Shown: piece after piece, positions 6,816 to 14,388 of the stretch
Layout: each line of letters begins with the position of its first letter
Position numbering within the stretch: the stretch's first letter is position 1
Source: Candidatus Tayloriibacteriota bacterium
GTDB taxonomy: Bacteria > Patescibacteriota > Minisyncoccia > Phycocordibacterales > JARIHA01
NCBI GenBank assembly: GCA_029288475.1
Contig: JARIHA010000061.1
Location: 1 to 17,059 of the forward strand
Direction of reading: 5' to 3'
Length of the DNA: 17,059 bases
Notes under the pieces: model-generated
Told to the model about the DNA's origin: nothing
What the model saw: the letters and a program-made list of their open reading frames with translations, nothing else
Databases searched by the model: none
Position numbers and translations under genes: made by a program

Positions 6816-8807
6816 ATGAAAAAGGAGCATTCCTCAAATAATGAGCAAAAAAGCCATAAAAACCCCAAGATACTTGAGGGTTCTATTGTCCTTACCTCTA
6901 AAGGCGTTGGCTATGTGGAAATAGAGGGTCAGGAAGAAGAGATAGAGATACAGCCGGAGCGCGTCCATACGGCGCTTCATGGCGATGAGGTAAAGATCAA
7001 GCTGGTAAAAGGTACGGGCAACGCCAACCGTTCTAAGCGTGTCCAGGGAGAAGTCACTGAAATTGTAAAAAGAGCCAAGACCGAATTCGTAGGAACGATC
7101 GAGAAAGAACAAGGCCGTTATTTCCTCATCCCAGATGACCGAAAAATGTATAAGGATATTGCGCTACCCGAGCTCAAAAATCCCGTAGAAAACGGCACCA
7201 AGGCATTTGTGAAGATGACGCGCTGGGAGGAAGGAAAAAACCCTGAGGGAACGGTCATCAAGATCATCGGAAAAAAAGGCGTGCATGAAGTGGAAATGGA
7301 ATCAATCGTTCTTGAGAAAGGTTTTGAAACCAGCTTCCCTGACGAAGTAGAGAAAGAAGCAGAACACATAGAGAAAACGGAAAAGCCTATTCCAGAAGCT
7401 GAAATAAAAACGCGTCGCGATTTTCGAGACACGCTCACCTTTACCATCGACCCTGTTGACGCGAAAGACTTTGACGATGCCATTTCTTTTAAAAAACTTG
7501 GCAAGGATGCCAAGGGAAACGAGCTCTACGAGATCGGCGTTCATATCGCGGACGTATCCCATTATGTACGGGAAAAAAGCCAGCTTGATAAGGAAGCGAC
7601 CAAGCGAGGATGTTCTATTTATCTCGTTGATCGTACGGTACCCATGCTCCCTGAAGTCCTCTCAAACGATATCTGTAGCTTAAAGCCTGATGAAGATCGC
7701 CTGACTTTTTCAGCCGTATTTGAAATGGATATAAAGGGCCGCATCAGCAAGCGCTGGTTTGGAAAGACGATCATCCATTCTGCAAAACGATTTACCTATG
7801 AGACAGCGCAGGAAACCATCAATGCCAAAAGCGGACAATACTTTGATGAGCTCAATACGCTCAATATCATTGCTAAAAAGCTGGCAGGAGATAAATTTGC
7901 TGCAGGTGCAATCGACTTTGATAAGGACGAAGTAAAATTCGAACTCGATGCACAAGGAAGACCGCTACGTGTCTTTAGAAAAGAACGGTTAGAAACTCAC
8001 AAACTAGTAGAAGACTACATGCTCTTGGCCAACCGAGAAGTAGCAGAATATATTTTCAAAGAGAATCAGGCAAAGAAGCTCCGCGAAGGTGCATTCATTT
8101 ATCGCATTCATGATCTTCCAGATCCAGAGAAAGTTGCCGATCTTTCTATCTTCGTCAAAGCGCTCGGCTATGACCTTGAGGCTCACGATGGAAAAGTGAC
8201 ATCCCGCTCACTTCGAAAACTCTTGGGTGACATTGCCGGAAAACCTGAAGAAGAACTGATCAAGACAGCGACCATTCGTTCAATGGCCAAAGCGATTTAT
8301 TCTACCAAAAACATTGGCCACTTTGGACTCGGTTTTAAATACTATACGCACTTCACTTCACCTATCCGTCGCTATCCCGATCTTCTCGTGCATCGCGTGC
8401 TTTTCAACTACCTAAAAAATATAAAAATGAGTGATACCGAAGGAGCACGATACGAATCGCTTGCCCTCCGCTCTACCAAGCGTGAGATCTTGGCAGCTGA
8501 AGCTGAACGCGCATCCATCAAATACAAACAAGTGGAATTTATGCAGAATAAAGTCGGTCAGACTTTCATGGGCACTATTACTGGAGTTACCGAATGGGGT
8601 ATTTATGTTGAAGAGCAGGAAACAAAATGTGAAGGAATGATAAAGCTCCGCGACATCGGTGACGACTTTTATATTCTCGATCAGAAAAACTACGCCCTCG
8701 TAGGAGAAAAAACCAAGAAGCGATATGCCCTTGGCGACAAAATAAAGTTCAAGGTAATGAACGCCGACCTCGAGAAAAAAACGCTTGACTACGCATTTGC
8801 ACAATAA
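6816..8807 (+). CDS. rnr: Ribonuclease R / RNase II family 3'-5' exoribonuclease
   Basis: This hydrolytic, processive 3'-5' exoribonuclease degrades structured RNA and takes part in rRNA and mRNA turnover. A cold-shock-like OB region spans roughly residues 20-90 and a second about 90-160. The RNB catalytic domain begins near 200, with IDPVDAKDFDDAIS at 211-224; Asp212, Asp218, Asp220 and Asp221 correspond to the metal-binding aspartates of RNase II. Further family blocks are HIADVSHYV, GCSIYLVDRTVPMLP, and THFTSPIRRYPDLLVHR near 510-520. A C-terminal S1 domain starts near residue 575 (QTFMGTITGVTEWGIYVE). At 663 residues it is shorter than E. coli RNase R (about 810), mainly by lacking the N-terminal helix-turn-helix and the basic tail. 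It is convergent with smc. Confidence 0.96.
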   Translation: MKKEHSSNNEQKSHKNPKILEGSIVLTSKGVGYVEIEGQEEEIEIQPERVHTALHGDEVKIKLVKGTGNANRSKRVQGEVTEIVKRAKTEFVGTIEKEQGRYFLIPDDRKMYKDIALPELKNPVENGTKAFVKMTRWEEGKNPEGTVIKIIGKKGVHEVEMESIVLEKGFETSFPDEVEKEAEHIEKTEKPIPEAEIKTRRDFRDTLTFTIDPVDAKDFDDAISFKKLGKDAKGNELYEIGVHIADVSHYVREKSQLDKEATKRGCSIYLVDRTVPMLPEVLSNDICSLKPDEDRLTFSAVFEMDIKGRISKRWFGKTIIHSAKRFTYETAQETINAKSGQYFDELNTLNIIAKKLAGDKFAAGAIDFDKDEVKFELDAQGRPLRVFRKERLETHKLVEDYMLLANREVAEYIFKENQAKKLREGAFIYRIHDLPDPEKVADLSIFVKALGYDLEAHDGKVTSRSLRKLLGDIAGKPEEELIKTATIRSMAKAIYSTKNIGHFGLGFKYYTHFTSPIRRYPDLLVHRVLFNYLKNIKMSDTEGARYESLALRSTKREILAAEAERASIKYKQVEFMQNKVGQTFMGTITGVTEWGIYVEEQETKCEGMIKLRDIGDDFYILDQKNYALVGEKTKKRYALGDKIKFKVMNADLEKKTLDYAFAQ

Positions 8808-8808
8808 G

Positions 8809-8833
8809 CTCTTCTAGAGTAAATTTTCTTTTT
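8809..8833 (+). terminator. Weak candidate terminator after rnr
   Basis: CTCT-TCT-AGAG is followed by AAATTTTCTTTTT. The stem is only 4 bp, so function is doubtful. It lies in the 49-base gap between the convergent rnr and smc genes, where some termination is expected. Confidence 0.25.
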
Positions 8834-8856
8834 ATTAATCGCTTCTTTTCCTAGCA

Positions 8857-11169
8857 CTATTTCGCGACCTTCACTGCCTCTTCAAATTCAATAGAAAGGA
8901 GTTTTGATATTCCATCACCTCCCATAGTCACTCCGTAAATAACGCCAGCACGGGACATTGTCTCCCTATTATGCGTAATGAGAATAAGCTGAGAATATTT
9001 GGAAAGGTTCTCAATCATATCTCCATATTTTCGTGAATTTGCCTCATCAAGAGCAGCATCAGTTTCATCAAGGATAATGAACGGCGGCGGATTGACCTGA
9101 GACATGGCAAAAAGCAAAGCAATAGAGGTCAAGGCACGCTCTCCTCCAGAAAGCATCACCAAACCTTTTATTTTCTTATGCGGCAGACTAACTTGAATAT
9201 CTATCCCTTCTGGCATCTCCTCATCTTCTTCAGGCTCATCGTTCTGCTCGTCGGACATATCCATATCTCCCATGTCATCATTCAAAAGATCAAGGTCTGA
9301 CCTCTTTCGACGCTTCTCCTCCTTTACCAATGCCAATGCCGCAGTTCCTCCTCCAAACATCAATGAAAAATATTCCTGAAATTGCGTATTTATTTTATTG
9401 ATACCCTCCTTAAATTCCACATCGAGCTTTTCTTTGAGCTCGGCAATAAGAAGCTTTAAGGAATCAGCGGACTTGAGTAAGTCCTCAATTTCTTTTGCCA
9501 AAAACACATCACGTTCTTCAGAGTCACGATACTCCTTCATGATCTCATCACTCGATCCTCCGCCAAATTCTTCCAAACGGATCTTTATTTTTTCTATGAC
9601 TCGTCGGCGTTCGAGCTGGACGGCACGGACTTCCGTTACGATGGCGCCGGCCGCAATCAAAACACCCGCTTCATCTTTAACCTCAAATGCACCGTAATCA
9701 AGTGCCTCGCGCCCAATAAGCAGAGCAGCTTCAGTGTTCTCGCGTTTGAAGTCATCAGTCTCAAGATCAAGTCTATCTTCCAGAGCCTTAAGTGTAGAAA
9801 ACTGTGCATTGATCTCGTTTTGCCGAGTCATAATTTTCAAGATTGCCTTTTCAGCCTCAAGACCCCCTTCCTTCTCTTTTTCAATTTCGCTTTTTATACG
9901 CAAATAATGGTTGTTGAGTTCGGTCTCCGAATGTTTTATTTCACTGACCCTTTTTTCTATTCCAGCTTTCTCTCCAGTCAAACGCTCAACTTCTTTCAAG
10001 AATTCATTCTTTTGTGTATCGTCTGTTTGGGTACGGTTACTTGCAATAAACTGAGAAAAAGTTTCCCGTATCTTCTTTACCACTTCTTTCACCTTATTCA
10101 AATCAGAAGCCGCCTCGCCTTCATCAAGCCAAGAATCAATAGTAGCCTTCAGCGATTGAACGTCGCGCAAATATACCGTCTTGTTCTCTTCCACAGCCGC
10201 AAGCTGATCAAGACGCTTGATACTGCGCTCAATACTAAAAATTTCTCCTTCAATGCGTCCAAGATCACGAGTAAGATTGTCGCGGTTTATACGCTCGCTT
10301 TTAATTCGATCCTCAAGCTGAAGAAGTTCGCTGCTTCGACTATTTTCTTGCTGAGCAAGAGAAAGTGCCTGACGAGCATTAGACAATTCTTTTTCCAATG
10401 CAATAAGTTCAGCGGAAGGCGCACGTTTCTCTATTTCAAGAAAAGACCGCTGATGCTTGAGATAGGTATCCTCGCGCTTGAAATATTCTTTGTAGAGCGT
10501 TCTCAATTCTTCCTTCATCGCTCTGGCCTTCTCCACTTTCTCCACCTGTTTTCGCAAGAATTTCAAATGCGGAGCGAGCTCTCGGCGCAATGACTCTACC
10601 TGTTTTATATTTTCTTCAGTCTTCTCAAGCTTTTTCTCAGACTCGTTTCTCTTGTATTGATAAATCTTGAGACCAAGTGCATCTTCGATCATCGAACGGC
10701 GATCACGAATATTTGCATTCAATATCTTGTCTGCTTCACCTTGAGAAATAATATGATGGCCGGTAGCACCAATATGAGAAGAGGCCAGAAGTTCTATGAT
10801 GTCGCGCAATCGCACCTGACTGCCGTTGATGAAATACTCGTTTGAAGAATCGCGATGCACTGCGCGCTCAATGACCACTTCATCAAAATCAATGTCCATG
10901 ATGCGGCGGGTATTGTCGAACACTACCTTCACCGAGGCACGGTTCATCTTGCTGACCTTATTGGAGCCGTTAAAAATGAGATCCTCGCCCTTTTTTCCTC
11001 GCATCGATTTTATTGACTGCTCACCAAGCACGAAACGAAAAGATTCCGCAACGTTTGATTTTCCAGAACCATTTGGACCGACAATAGAAGTAATAGGGGC
11101 TTTAAATTCAAGCTCGCTTTTTTTTGCAAACGACTTAAATCCCGAAATTTCGAGTGACTTCAAATACAT
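8857..11169 (-). CDS. smc: Compact SMC-family chromosome segregation ATPase
   Basis: SMC proteins are ATP-driven DNA-loop motors that compact and separate chromosomes. The N-terminal head has Walker A GPNGSGKS at 31-38, LGEQSIKSMRGKKGEDLIFNG, and the Q-loop region HHIISQGEAD (Gln143). A coiled coil starts near 165. The C-terminal head has FGGGTAAL at 605-612, the signature LSGGERAL at 673-680, Walker B PFIILDETDAALDE at 696-709, and the H-loop ITHNRE at 731-736. Only 770 residues are present, against about 1150-1200 usually: about 435 residues lie between the heads, leaving no room for a normal hinge of about 150 residues plus full arms. An acidic stretch (about 625-655) is inserted before the signature. 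The gene follows rnc, as in many bacteria, but has its own -10 box 7 bases before the ATG, after a terminator. Confidence 0.93.
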   Translation of the reverse strand: MYLKSLEISGFKSFAKKSELEFKAPITSIVGPNGSGKSNVAESFRFVLGEQSIKSMRGKKGEDLIFNGSNKVSKMNRASVKVVFDNTRRIMDIDFDEVVIERAVHRDSSNEYFINGSQVRLRDIIELLASSHIGATGHHIISQGEADKILNANIRDRRSMIEDALGLKIYQYKRNESEKKLEKTEENIKQVESLRRELAPHLKFLRKQVEKVEKARAMKEELRTLYKEYFKREDTYLKHQRSFLEIEKRAPSAELIALEKELSNARQALSLAQQENSRSSELLQLEDRIKSERINRDNLTRDLGRIEGEIFSIERSIKRLDQLAAVEENKTVYLRDVQSLKATIDSWLDEGEAASDLNKVKEVVKKIRETFSQFIASNRTQTDDTQKNEFLKEVERLTGEKAGIEKRVSEIKHSETELNNHYLRIKSEIEKEKEGGLEAEKAILKIMTRQNEINAQFSTLKALEDRLDLETDDFKRENTEAALLIGREALDYGAFEVKDEAGVLIAAGAIVTEVRAVQLERRRVIEKIKIRLEEFGGGSSDEIMKEYRDSEERDVFLAKEIEDLLKSADSLKLLIAELKEKLDVEFKEGINKINTQFQEYFSLMFGGGTAALALVKEEKRRKRSDLDLLNDDMGDMDMSDEQNDEPEEDEEMPEGIDIQVSLPHKKIKGLVMLSGGERALTSIALLFAMSQVNPPPFIILDETDAALDEANSRKYGDMIENLSKYSQLILITHNRETMSRAGVIYGVTMGGDGISKLLSIEFEEAVKVAK

Positions 11170-11176
11170 GCATTAC

Positions 11177-11182
11177 ATAATA
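11177..11182 (-). promoter_or_regulatory. -10 element of smc, probably leaderless
   Basis: TATTAT (minus strand) is 7 bases before the ATG. The -35 region is poor. The box lies just after the rnc terminator, which agrees with separate transcription of smc. Confidence 0.5.
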
Positions 11183-11202
11183 TCATTTCTGGCTCAAATT
11201 TA

Positions 11203-11239
11203 AAAAGAAAAGGTGAATGAATCATTCACCTTTCTTTTT
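11203..11239 (-). terminator. Terminator between rnc and smc
   Basis: GGTGAATGA (11212-11220) and TCATTCACC (11222-11230) form an almost perfect stem, flanked by A-rich and T-rich tracts on both sides. Following rnc on the minus strand it ends in TTTTCTTTTT. The symmetry suggests it could act in either direction. Confidence 0.8.
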
Positions 11240-11265
11240 AGCTTATTACACCTCTTTAGTAAACC

Positions 11266-11952
11266 TTACCAGCTCTTCGCCTGTATTGCGGCAGTGGCCG
11301 CTTTTTGCTCTGCCTCCTGTTTTGACTTACCATCACCTTCGGCAACTTTTTCATCCCGCAAAAATACTCCTACGGTAAAATGCTTATCGTGGTCGGGGCC
11401 GTTTTCTTTAAGAACTTTATAAGAAGGAGTCACGCCGGCAAATTCCTGCGCCTTCTCTTGGAAATGACTCTTTGAGTCTACGAAGGAGCCGCTTGCGACT
11501 ACCGTGTCGATCATATAAAGCACATTATCGTGCACAAACTTTTCCGTCACATCATAGCCTTGGTCAAGATAGATAGCCCCGATCAATGCTTCCATCGTAT
11601 TTGCAAGAATGATCTGGCGAGCCTTGCCCTTGTCTTTGCTCTCACCATGAGAAAGAAGTAAGAACTGCTCCATACCGAGCTTTGAAGCCACTTCCGAGAG
11701 CGTTACTGCATTCACTAATGCGGATCGATAAGCAGTCAAATCTCCCTCATGCTTGGTAGGGTATTTTTTATACAAAAAAACGGTTGAAATGAGCTCGAGC
11801 ACTGCATCTCCCAAAAACTCAAGTCGCTCGTTATGCTCAAGGTTGATGCCCTTATTTTCATTTAAATAGGAACGATGAATGAACGCCTGCTTAAGAAGAC
11901 GTTTTTCTGTAAAGTTAATGCCTATATTTTTTTCGAACAGTGAGAAATCCAT
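11266..11952 (-). CDS. rnc: Ribonuclease III
   Basis: RNase III cleaves double-stranded RNA and matures rRNA precursors. The 228-residue protein has the usual length. The nuclease signature NERLEFLGDAVLE is at 41-53, with Glu42, Glu45 and Asp49 at the conserved acidic positions. The second acidic motif is ANTMEALIGAIYLD at 117-130, with Glu121; the position of E. coli Asp114 seems to be Asn118. The double-stranded-RNA-binding domain runs from about 158 (SKSHFQEKAQE) to the end (GKSKQEAEQKAATAAI). It is 30 bases downstream of nusB-Nudix on the same strand, with no promoter or Shine-Dalgarno in the gap, so it is probably co-transcribed with rpmF and nusB. Confidence 0.96.
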   Translation of the reverse strand: MDFSLFEKNIGINFTEKRLLKQAFIHRSYLNENKGINLEHNERLEFLGDAVLELISTVFLYKKYPTKHEGDLTAYRSALVNAVTLSEVASKLGMEQFLLLSHGESKDKGKARQIILANTMEALIGAIYLDQGYDVTEKFVHDNVLYMIDTVVASGSFVDSKSHFQEKAQEFAGVTPSYKVLKENGPDHDKHFTVGVFLRDEKVAEGDGKSKQEAEQKAATAAIQAKSW

Positions 11953-11982
11953 AAATGAATTGCGGTAATGAATGATTACGAG

Positions 11983-12984
11983 TTATTTCTTCTTCGGCGA
12001 TGATTTTTTCTTTTCTTTTTTCTCTGGTTTTTCTTCACCTTCTGAGCTTGCTGTATTCGTTGTTTCGCTTGATGTTGCCTCTGGTGCAGCTTTAGGAGTC
12101 AACAGCATGGTAATTGCTTTAGTAACAATTGGCAAGATGTCGTTATAAAAATTGAGATCCAAAATTTCTGAGAGCTTAAACCATTTTGCATTGTCGAGTC
12201 CTCCTGACTTTGCAAGCTGAACTTCTACAAACGGAGATTCAGCCAAAAAATAGAGGACCTGCTTCTTGATCTTTCCTTTCTCAGGATCAGAGGCGATATA
12301 TTCGTTTCTGCCTAGCTCTTCCAGTACGGTTACATCAAGATTGATTTCTTCCTTTATCACGCGCTTAACGCCCTCTGCGTCCTGCTCGCCTTCTTGGAAA
12401 TGCCCCTTTGAAAGAGTCCAGTGTCCAAAGATGTCATGTACAAGAGCTAGATATACATCCGCACCATCCTTCGCGTAGACCACTGCTCCGCCGAGCTTCT
12501 CAATCGGCATATTCTTTGGATCAACATTCTTTTTCTTTGCACGAGAAACGCTGTCTTTGCCTGGCTCGCCAAGTTCTTTATATACAGAACCAAGCACTCC
12601 ATTGACGAACTTTCCGCTGTTCTCGCCGCCGAACGTCTTTGCCAATTCAATCGCCTCGTTGATCGCCACTTTTGCCGGCACCTCTTCACGGTCAGCAAAA
12701 AGAAGCTCATAGAGCCCAAGTCGGAGAATATTTCGGTCAACAATAGAAATCTTATCAATAGGCCATTCTGGAGCAGCCTTCTCAATGATCTTGTCTAGAT
12801 CGCTTCTTTTCTTGAGAATGTTTTCCGCGAGAGCGGTAAGAAACGAATAGTCGCTCATTCCGGCGGCAAATTCCTTTGCATTGCGCACAAGAATATCCTT
12901 GATCTCACTGTCCGGATGACTGCCAAAATCCCACTCAAAGAGTGACTGCATTACGACTGATCTTGAAAGGTGCCTATTTGCCAT
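11983..12984 (-). CDS. nusB: NusB antitermination factor fused to a Nudix domain
   Basis: Residues 1-140 form a NusB domain (MANRHLSRSVVMQSLFEWDF; IDKISIVDRNILRLGLYELLF at 76-96; INEAIELAKTFGGENSGKFVNGVLG at 108-132). NusB with S10 binds boxA RNA and supports rRNA antitermination. After a linker of about 20 residues a Nudix domain follows, residues about 163-295: KLGGAVVYAKDG, WTLSKGHFQEGE at 189-200, and KQVLYFLAE later. The Nudix box GX5EX7REUXEEXGU is present as G194, E200, R208, E212 and E213, but the Glu after Arg is Val209 and the late Gly is Asn215. The closest Nudix resemblance is to Ap4A-hydrolase/MutT-like members; substrate is unknown. Residues 297-333 form a Ser/Thr/Glu then Lys-rich tail. 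Usual NusB is about 130-150 residues, so this is a real fusion in one open frame. Confidence 0.92.
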   Translation of the reverse strand: MANRHLSRSVVMQSLFEWDFGSHPDSEIKDILVRNAKEFAAGMSDYSFLTALAENILKKRSDLDKIIEKAAPEWPIDKISIVDRNILRLGLYELLFADREEVPAKVAINEAIELAKTFGGENSGKFVNGVLGSVYKELGEPGKDSVSRAKKKNVDPKNMPIEKLGGAVVYAKDGADVYLALVHDIFGHWTLSKGHFQEGEQDAEGVKRVIKEEINLDVTVLEELGRNEYIASDPEKGKIKKQVLYFLAESPFVEVQLAKSGGLDNAKWFKLSEILDLNFYNDILPIVTKAITMLLTPKAAPEATSSETTNTASSEGEEKPEKKEKKKSSPKKK

Positions 12985-13053
12985 AATTGCTTATGTGAGT
13001 AATAAGTGACAATGAAAAACAATAAAACCCTGTACCCTAATGATACACTAGAT

Positions 13054-13311
13054 CTACTTCTTTTCCTCGGATTTCTTTACTTCCTGTCCTCTGCCCAATG
13101 CCTTTACCTTTGCTTTCTGCTGCTTCTTTGCCATATTTGCATGAACATCGATCACTACACGGCCTCGGTATTTGCCACAATTTGTGCAAACATGATGACG
13201 TAAATGACTTGCTCCGCAATCTTTGCAGGTTGAAAGCCTCACTCCGGTAAGAGCGTGATGACTTCGGCGGTTTGCGGTATGTGCCCGCGTATGACGCATT
13301 CGTACTACCAT
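13054..13311 (-). CDS. rpmF: 50S ribosomal protein bL32
   Basis: bL32 is a small protein of the 50S subunit. Family hallmarks are TRAHTANRRSHHAL at 8-21, HLRHHVC at 36-42 and YRGRVVI at 48-54. It is the zinc form: Cys29, Cys32, Cys42 and Cys45 make the ribbon. The Lys-rich tail from residue 61 makes it 85 residues, longer than the usual 55-65. Met1 lies 10 bases after a TATACT; Met5 is an alternative start. It leads the rpmF-nusB-rnc cluster with a 69-base gap to nusB in which no terminator is seen. Confidence 0.95.
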   Translation of the reverse strand: MVVRMRHTRAHTANRRSHHALTGVRLSTCKDCGASHLRHHVCTNCGKYRGRVVIDVHANMAKKQQKAKVKALGRGQEVKKSEEKK

Positions 13312-13321
13312 AATGTCAATG

Positions 13322-13349
13322 AGTATACAGGAATGCGTTTTTTTTGCAA
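13322..13349 (-). promoter_or_regulatory. rpmF promoter
   Basis: On the minus strand TTGCAA (13349-13344) and TATACT (13327-13322) are 16 bases apart, the spacer including an A6 run. The -10 is 10 bases from the ATG, so the leader would be about 3-4 nt. Confidence 0.6.
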
Positions 13350-13410
13350 TGCCCAGTCGGGCTTTGGGCGTTTAGGTACTTTTGCTCAACATTTACCCTG
13401 GAAAATAGGA

Positions 13411-13445
13411 AAAGAAAAACCGCGGCAAGCCTCTGCTTGCAACGG
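13411..13445 (-). terminator. Terminator of the hypothetical membrane protein gene
   Basis: GCAAGC-AGAG-GCTTGC (13425-13440), extended by CCG/CGG at 13443-13445 and 13420-13422 across a two-base internal loop, is followed on the minus strand by TTTTTCTTT. It lies about 65 bases past the stop at 13510 and insulates rpmF from upstream transcription. Confidence 0.8.
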
Positions 13446-13509
13446 CATTTTGAACTATCGCTCATCTTGACTTCATCTCAACTTCCAAAATAACAAGAAA
13501 GATTACTGC

Positions 13510-14169
13510 CTAACTACCGGAGCTTGCAGGATCAGATAACGTAGTCTTGGCCTCTATCGTGGGTACATCGGTTGGGTTCCGAGACTCTAAAGCAACCCAG
13601 AACAATGCAAGAAGTATGCAGATGACAATGTCTAAAAGAATCCCTTTTTGGAAACCATCAAAAAGACTCTCCTCCAACAGGGCGAACCACACACGTTCTG
13701 CTACGATCTTAACTGAGCCGAGGCTTTCTCCCTTTGTTACGCTTACCACGCGCATACAGTGTGGAGTATTCTTAGATTCATAAGCAGAACCTTGGAAATC
13801 CTCAGATTCACTGTACAAAGGAGGCGCTGACGATGCAGAAAAGTAAACACTACCGCACTGAACGATATAAACAGGATAAGCCCTGTGAAGAACCGCCCAG
13901 CCAAAGTTCGTACCAAAAGCATTTTTGAATTCCTCAAACGGCAGTCGATGCGTATTCAGGGAGACCGGTACTTGCGACCGATCAATGACCATGAAATGCT
14001 GAGGCACCCAGAAGGAAGCCTCGTAAGTGACCTCTTTCCCCTGAAGGTAAATTTTCTCGCCATGCATATAACCAAACCAGCCCGGAATTCCCAGCATGAC
14101 AAGGATGAATACAATCCATCCCAAAACCTTGAACCCTGATTTTTTCGAAGAACCATTCAATTCTTTCAT
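13510..14169 (-). CDS. Hypothetical two-TM membrane protein
   Basis: I do not recognise this family. Counting from the upstream ATG (221 residues), a Lys-rich N-terminus precedes a membrane helix at about 16-36, an outside-facing loop of about 140 residues follows, then a second helix at about 178-196 and a short polar C-terminal tail. Both ends should be cytoplasmic. The loop is rich in aromatic residues and has two cysteines (107 and 140) that could form a disulfide. I chose the third codon, ATG at 14169, because AAAGGA ends five bases before it; the in-frame ATG at 14175 abuts that element with no spacing. A promoter (TTGACA, 17 bases, TATTAA) lies about 65 bases upstream, and a strong terminator follows, so it is transcribed alone. 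Its Shine-Dalgarno and leader differ from the core genes around it. Confidence 0.7.
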   Translation of the reverse strand: MKELNGSSKKSGFKVLGWIVFILVMLGIPGWFGYMHGEKIYLQGKEVTYEASFWVPQHFMVIDRSQVPVSLNTHRLPFEEFKNAFGTNFGWAVLHRAYPVYIVQCGSVYFSASSAPPLYSESEDFQGSAYESKNTPHCMRVVSVTKGESLGSVKIVAERVWFALLEESLFDGFQKGILLDIVICILLALFWVALESRNPTDVPTIEAKTTLSDPASSGS

Positions 14170-14233
14170 GACCATCCTTTCGTTTCACGTTTTTGTTTTT
14201 GCGTTTCTAAATTAAAACCAAACCGCCTCACAT

Positions 14234-14262
14234 TTAATACATGAATAATATAAATATGTCAA
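14234..14262 (-). promoter_or_regulatory. Promoter of the two-TM protein gene
   Basis: TTGACA (14262-14257) and TATTAA (14239-14234) on the minus strand are separated by 17 bases. The predicted leader is about 57 nt and includes the AAAGGA Shine-Dalgarno. The rest of the 14170-14388 gap is A/T-rich on the leader side, and I see no other gene or terminator in it. Confidence 0.6.
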
Positions 14263-14388
14263 ACACAAGACTGATTGCTTAAAATGAAAAAGAAAACCGT
14301 GCGTAGCTCTGAAGCATACGTACAGTTTGAAGCCTAAGATATACAAGGTCCAAAATTCCAAGAGGCAAAGTGCAAACAATGCCAAGAA

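Noticed and set aside
9820..10593. 257-codon open frame on the plus strand inside smc
   Set aside because: It is fully antisense to the SMC coiled coil, rich in Phe/Leu/Ser as expected from reversed Lys/Glu codons, with no start signal or domain.
13344..13370. GCCC-AGTC-GGGC stem near the rpmF promoter
   Set aside because: Only 4 bp of stem with no T-run; similar chance stems are frequent.
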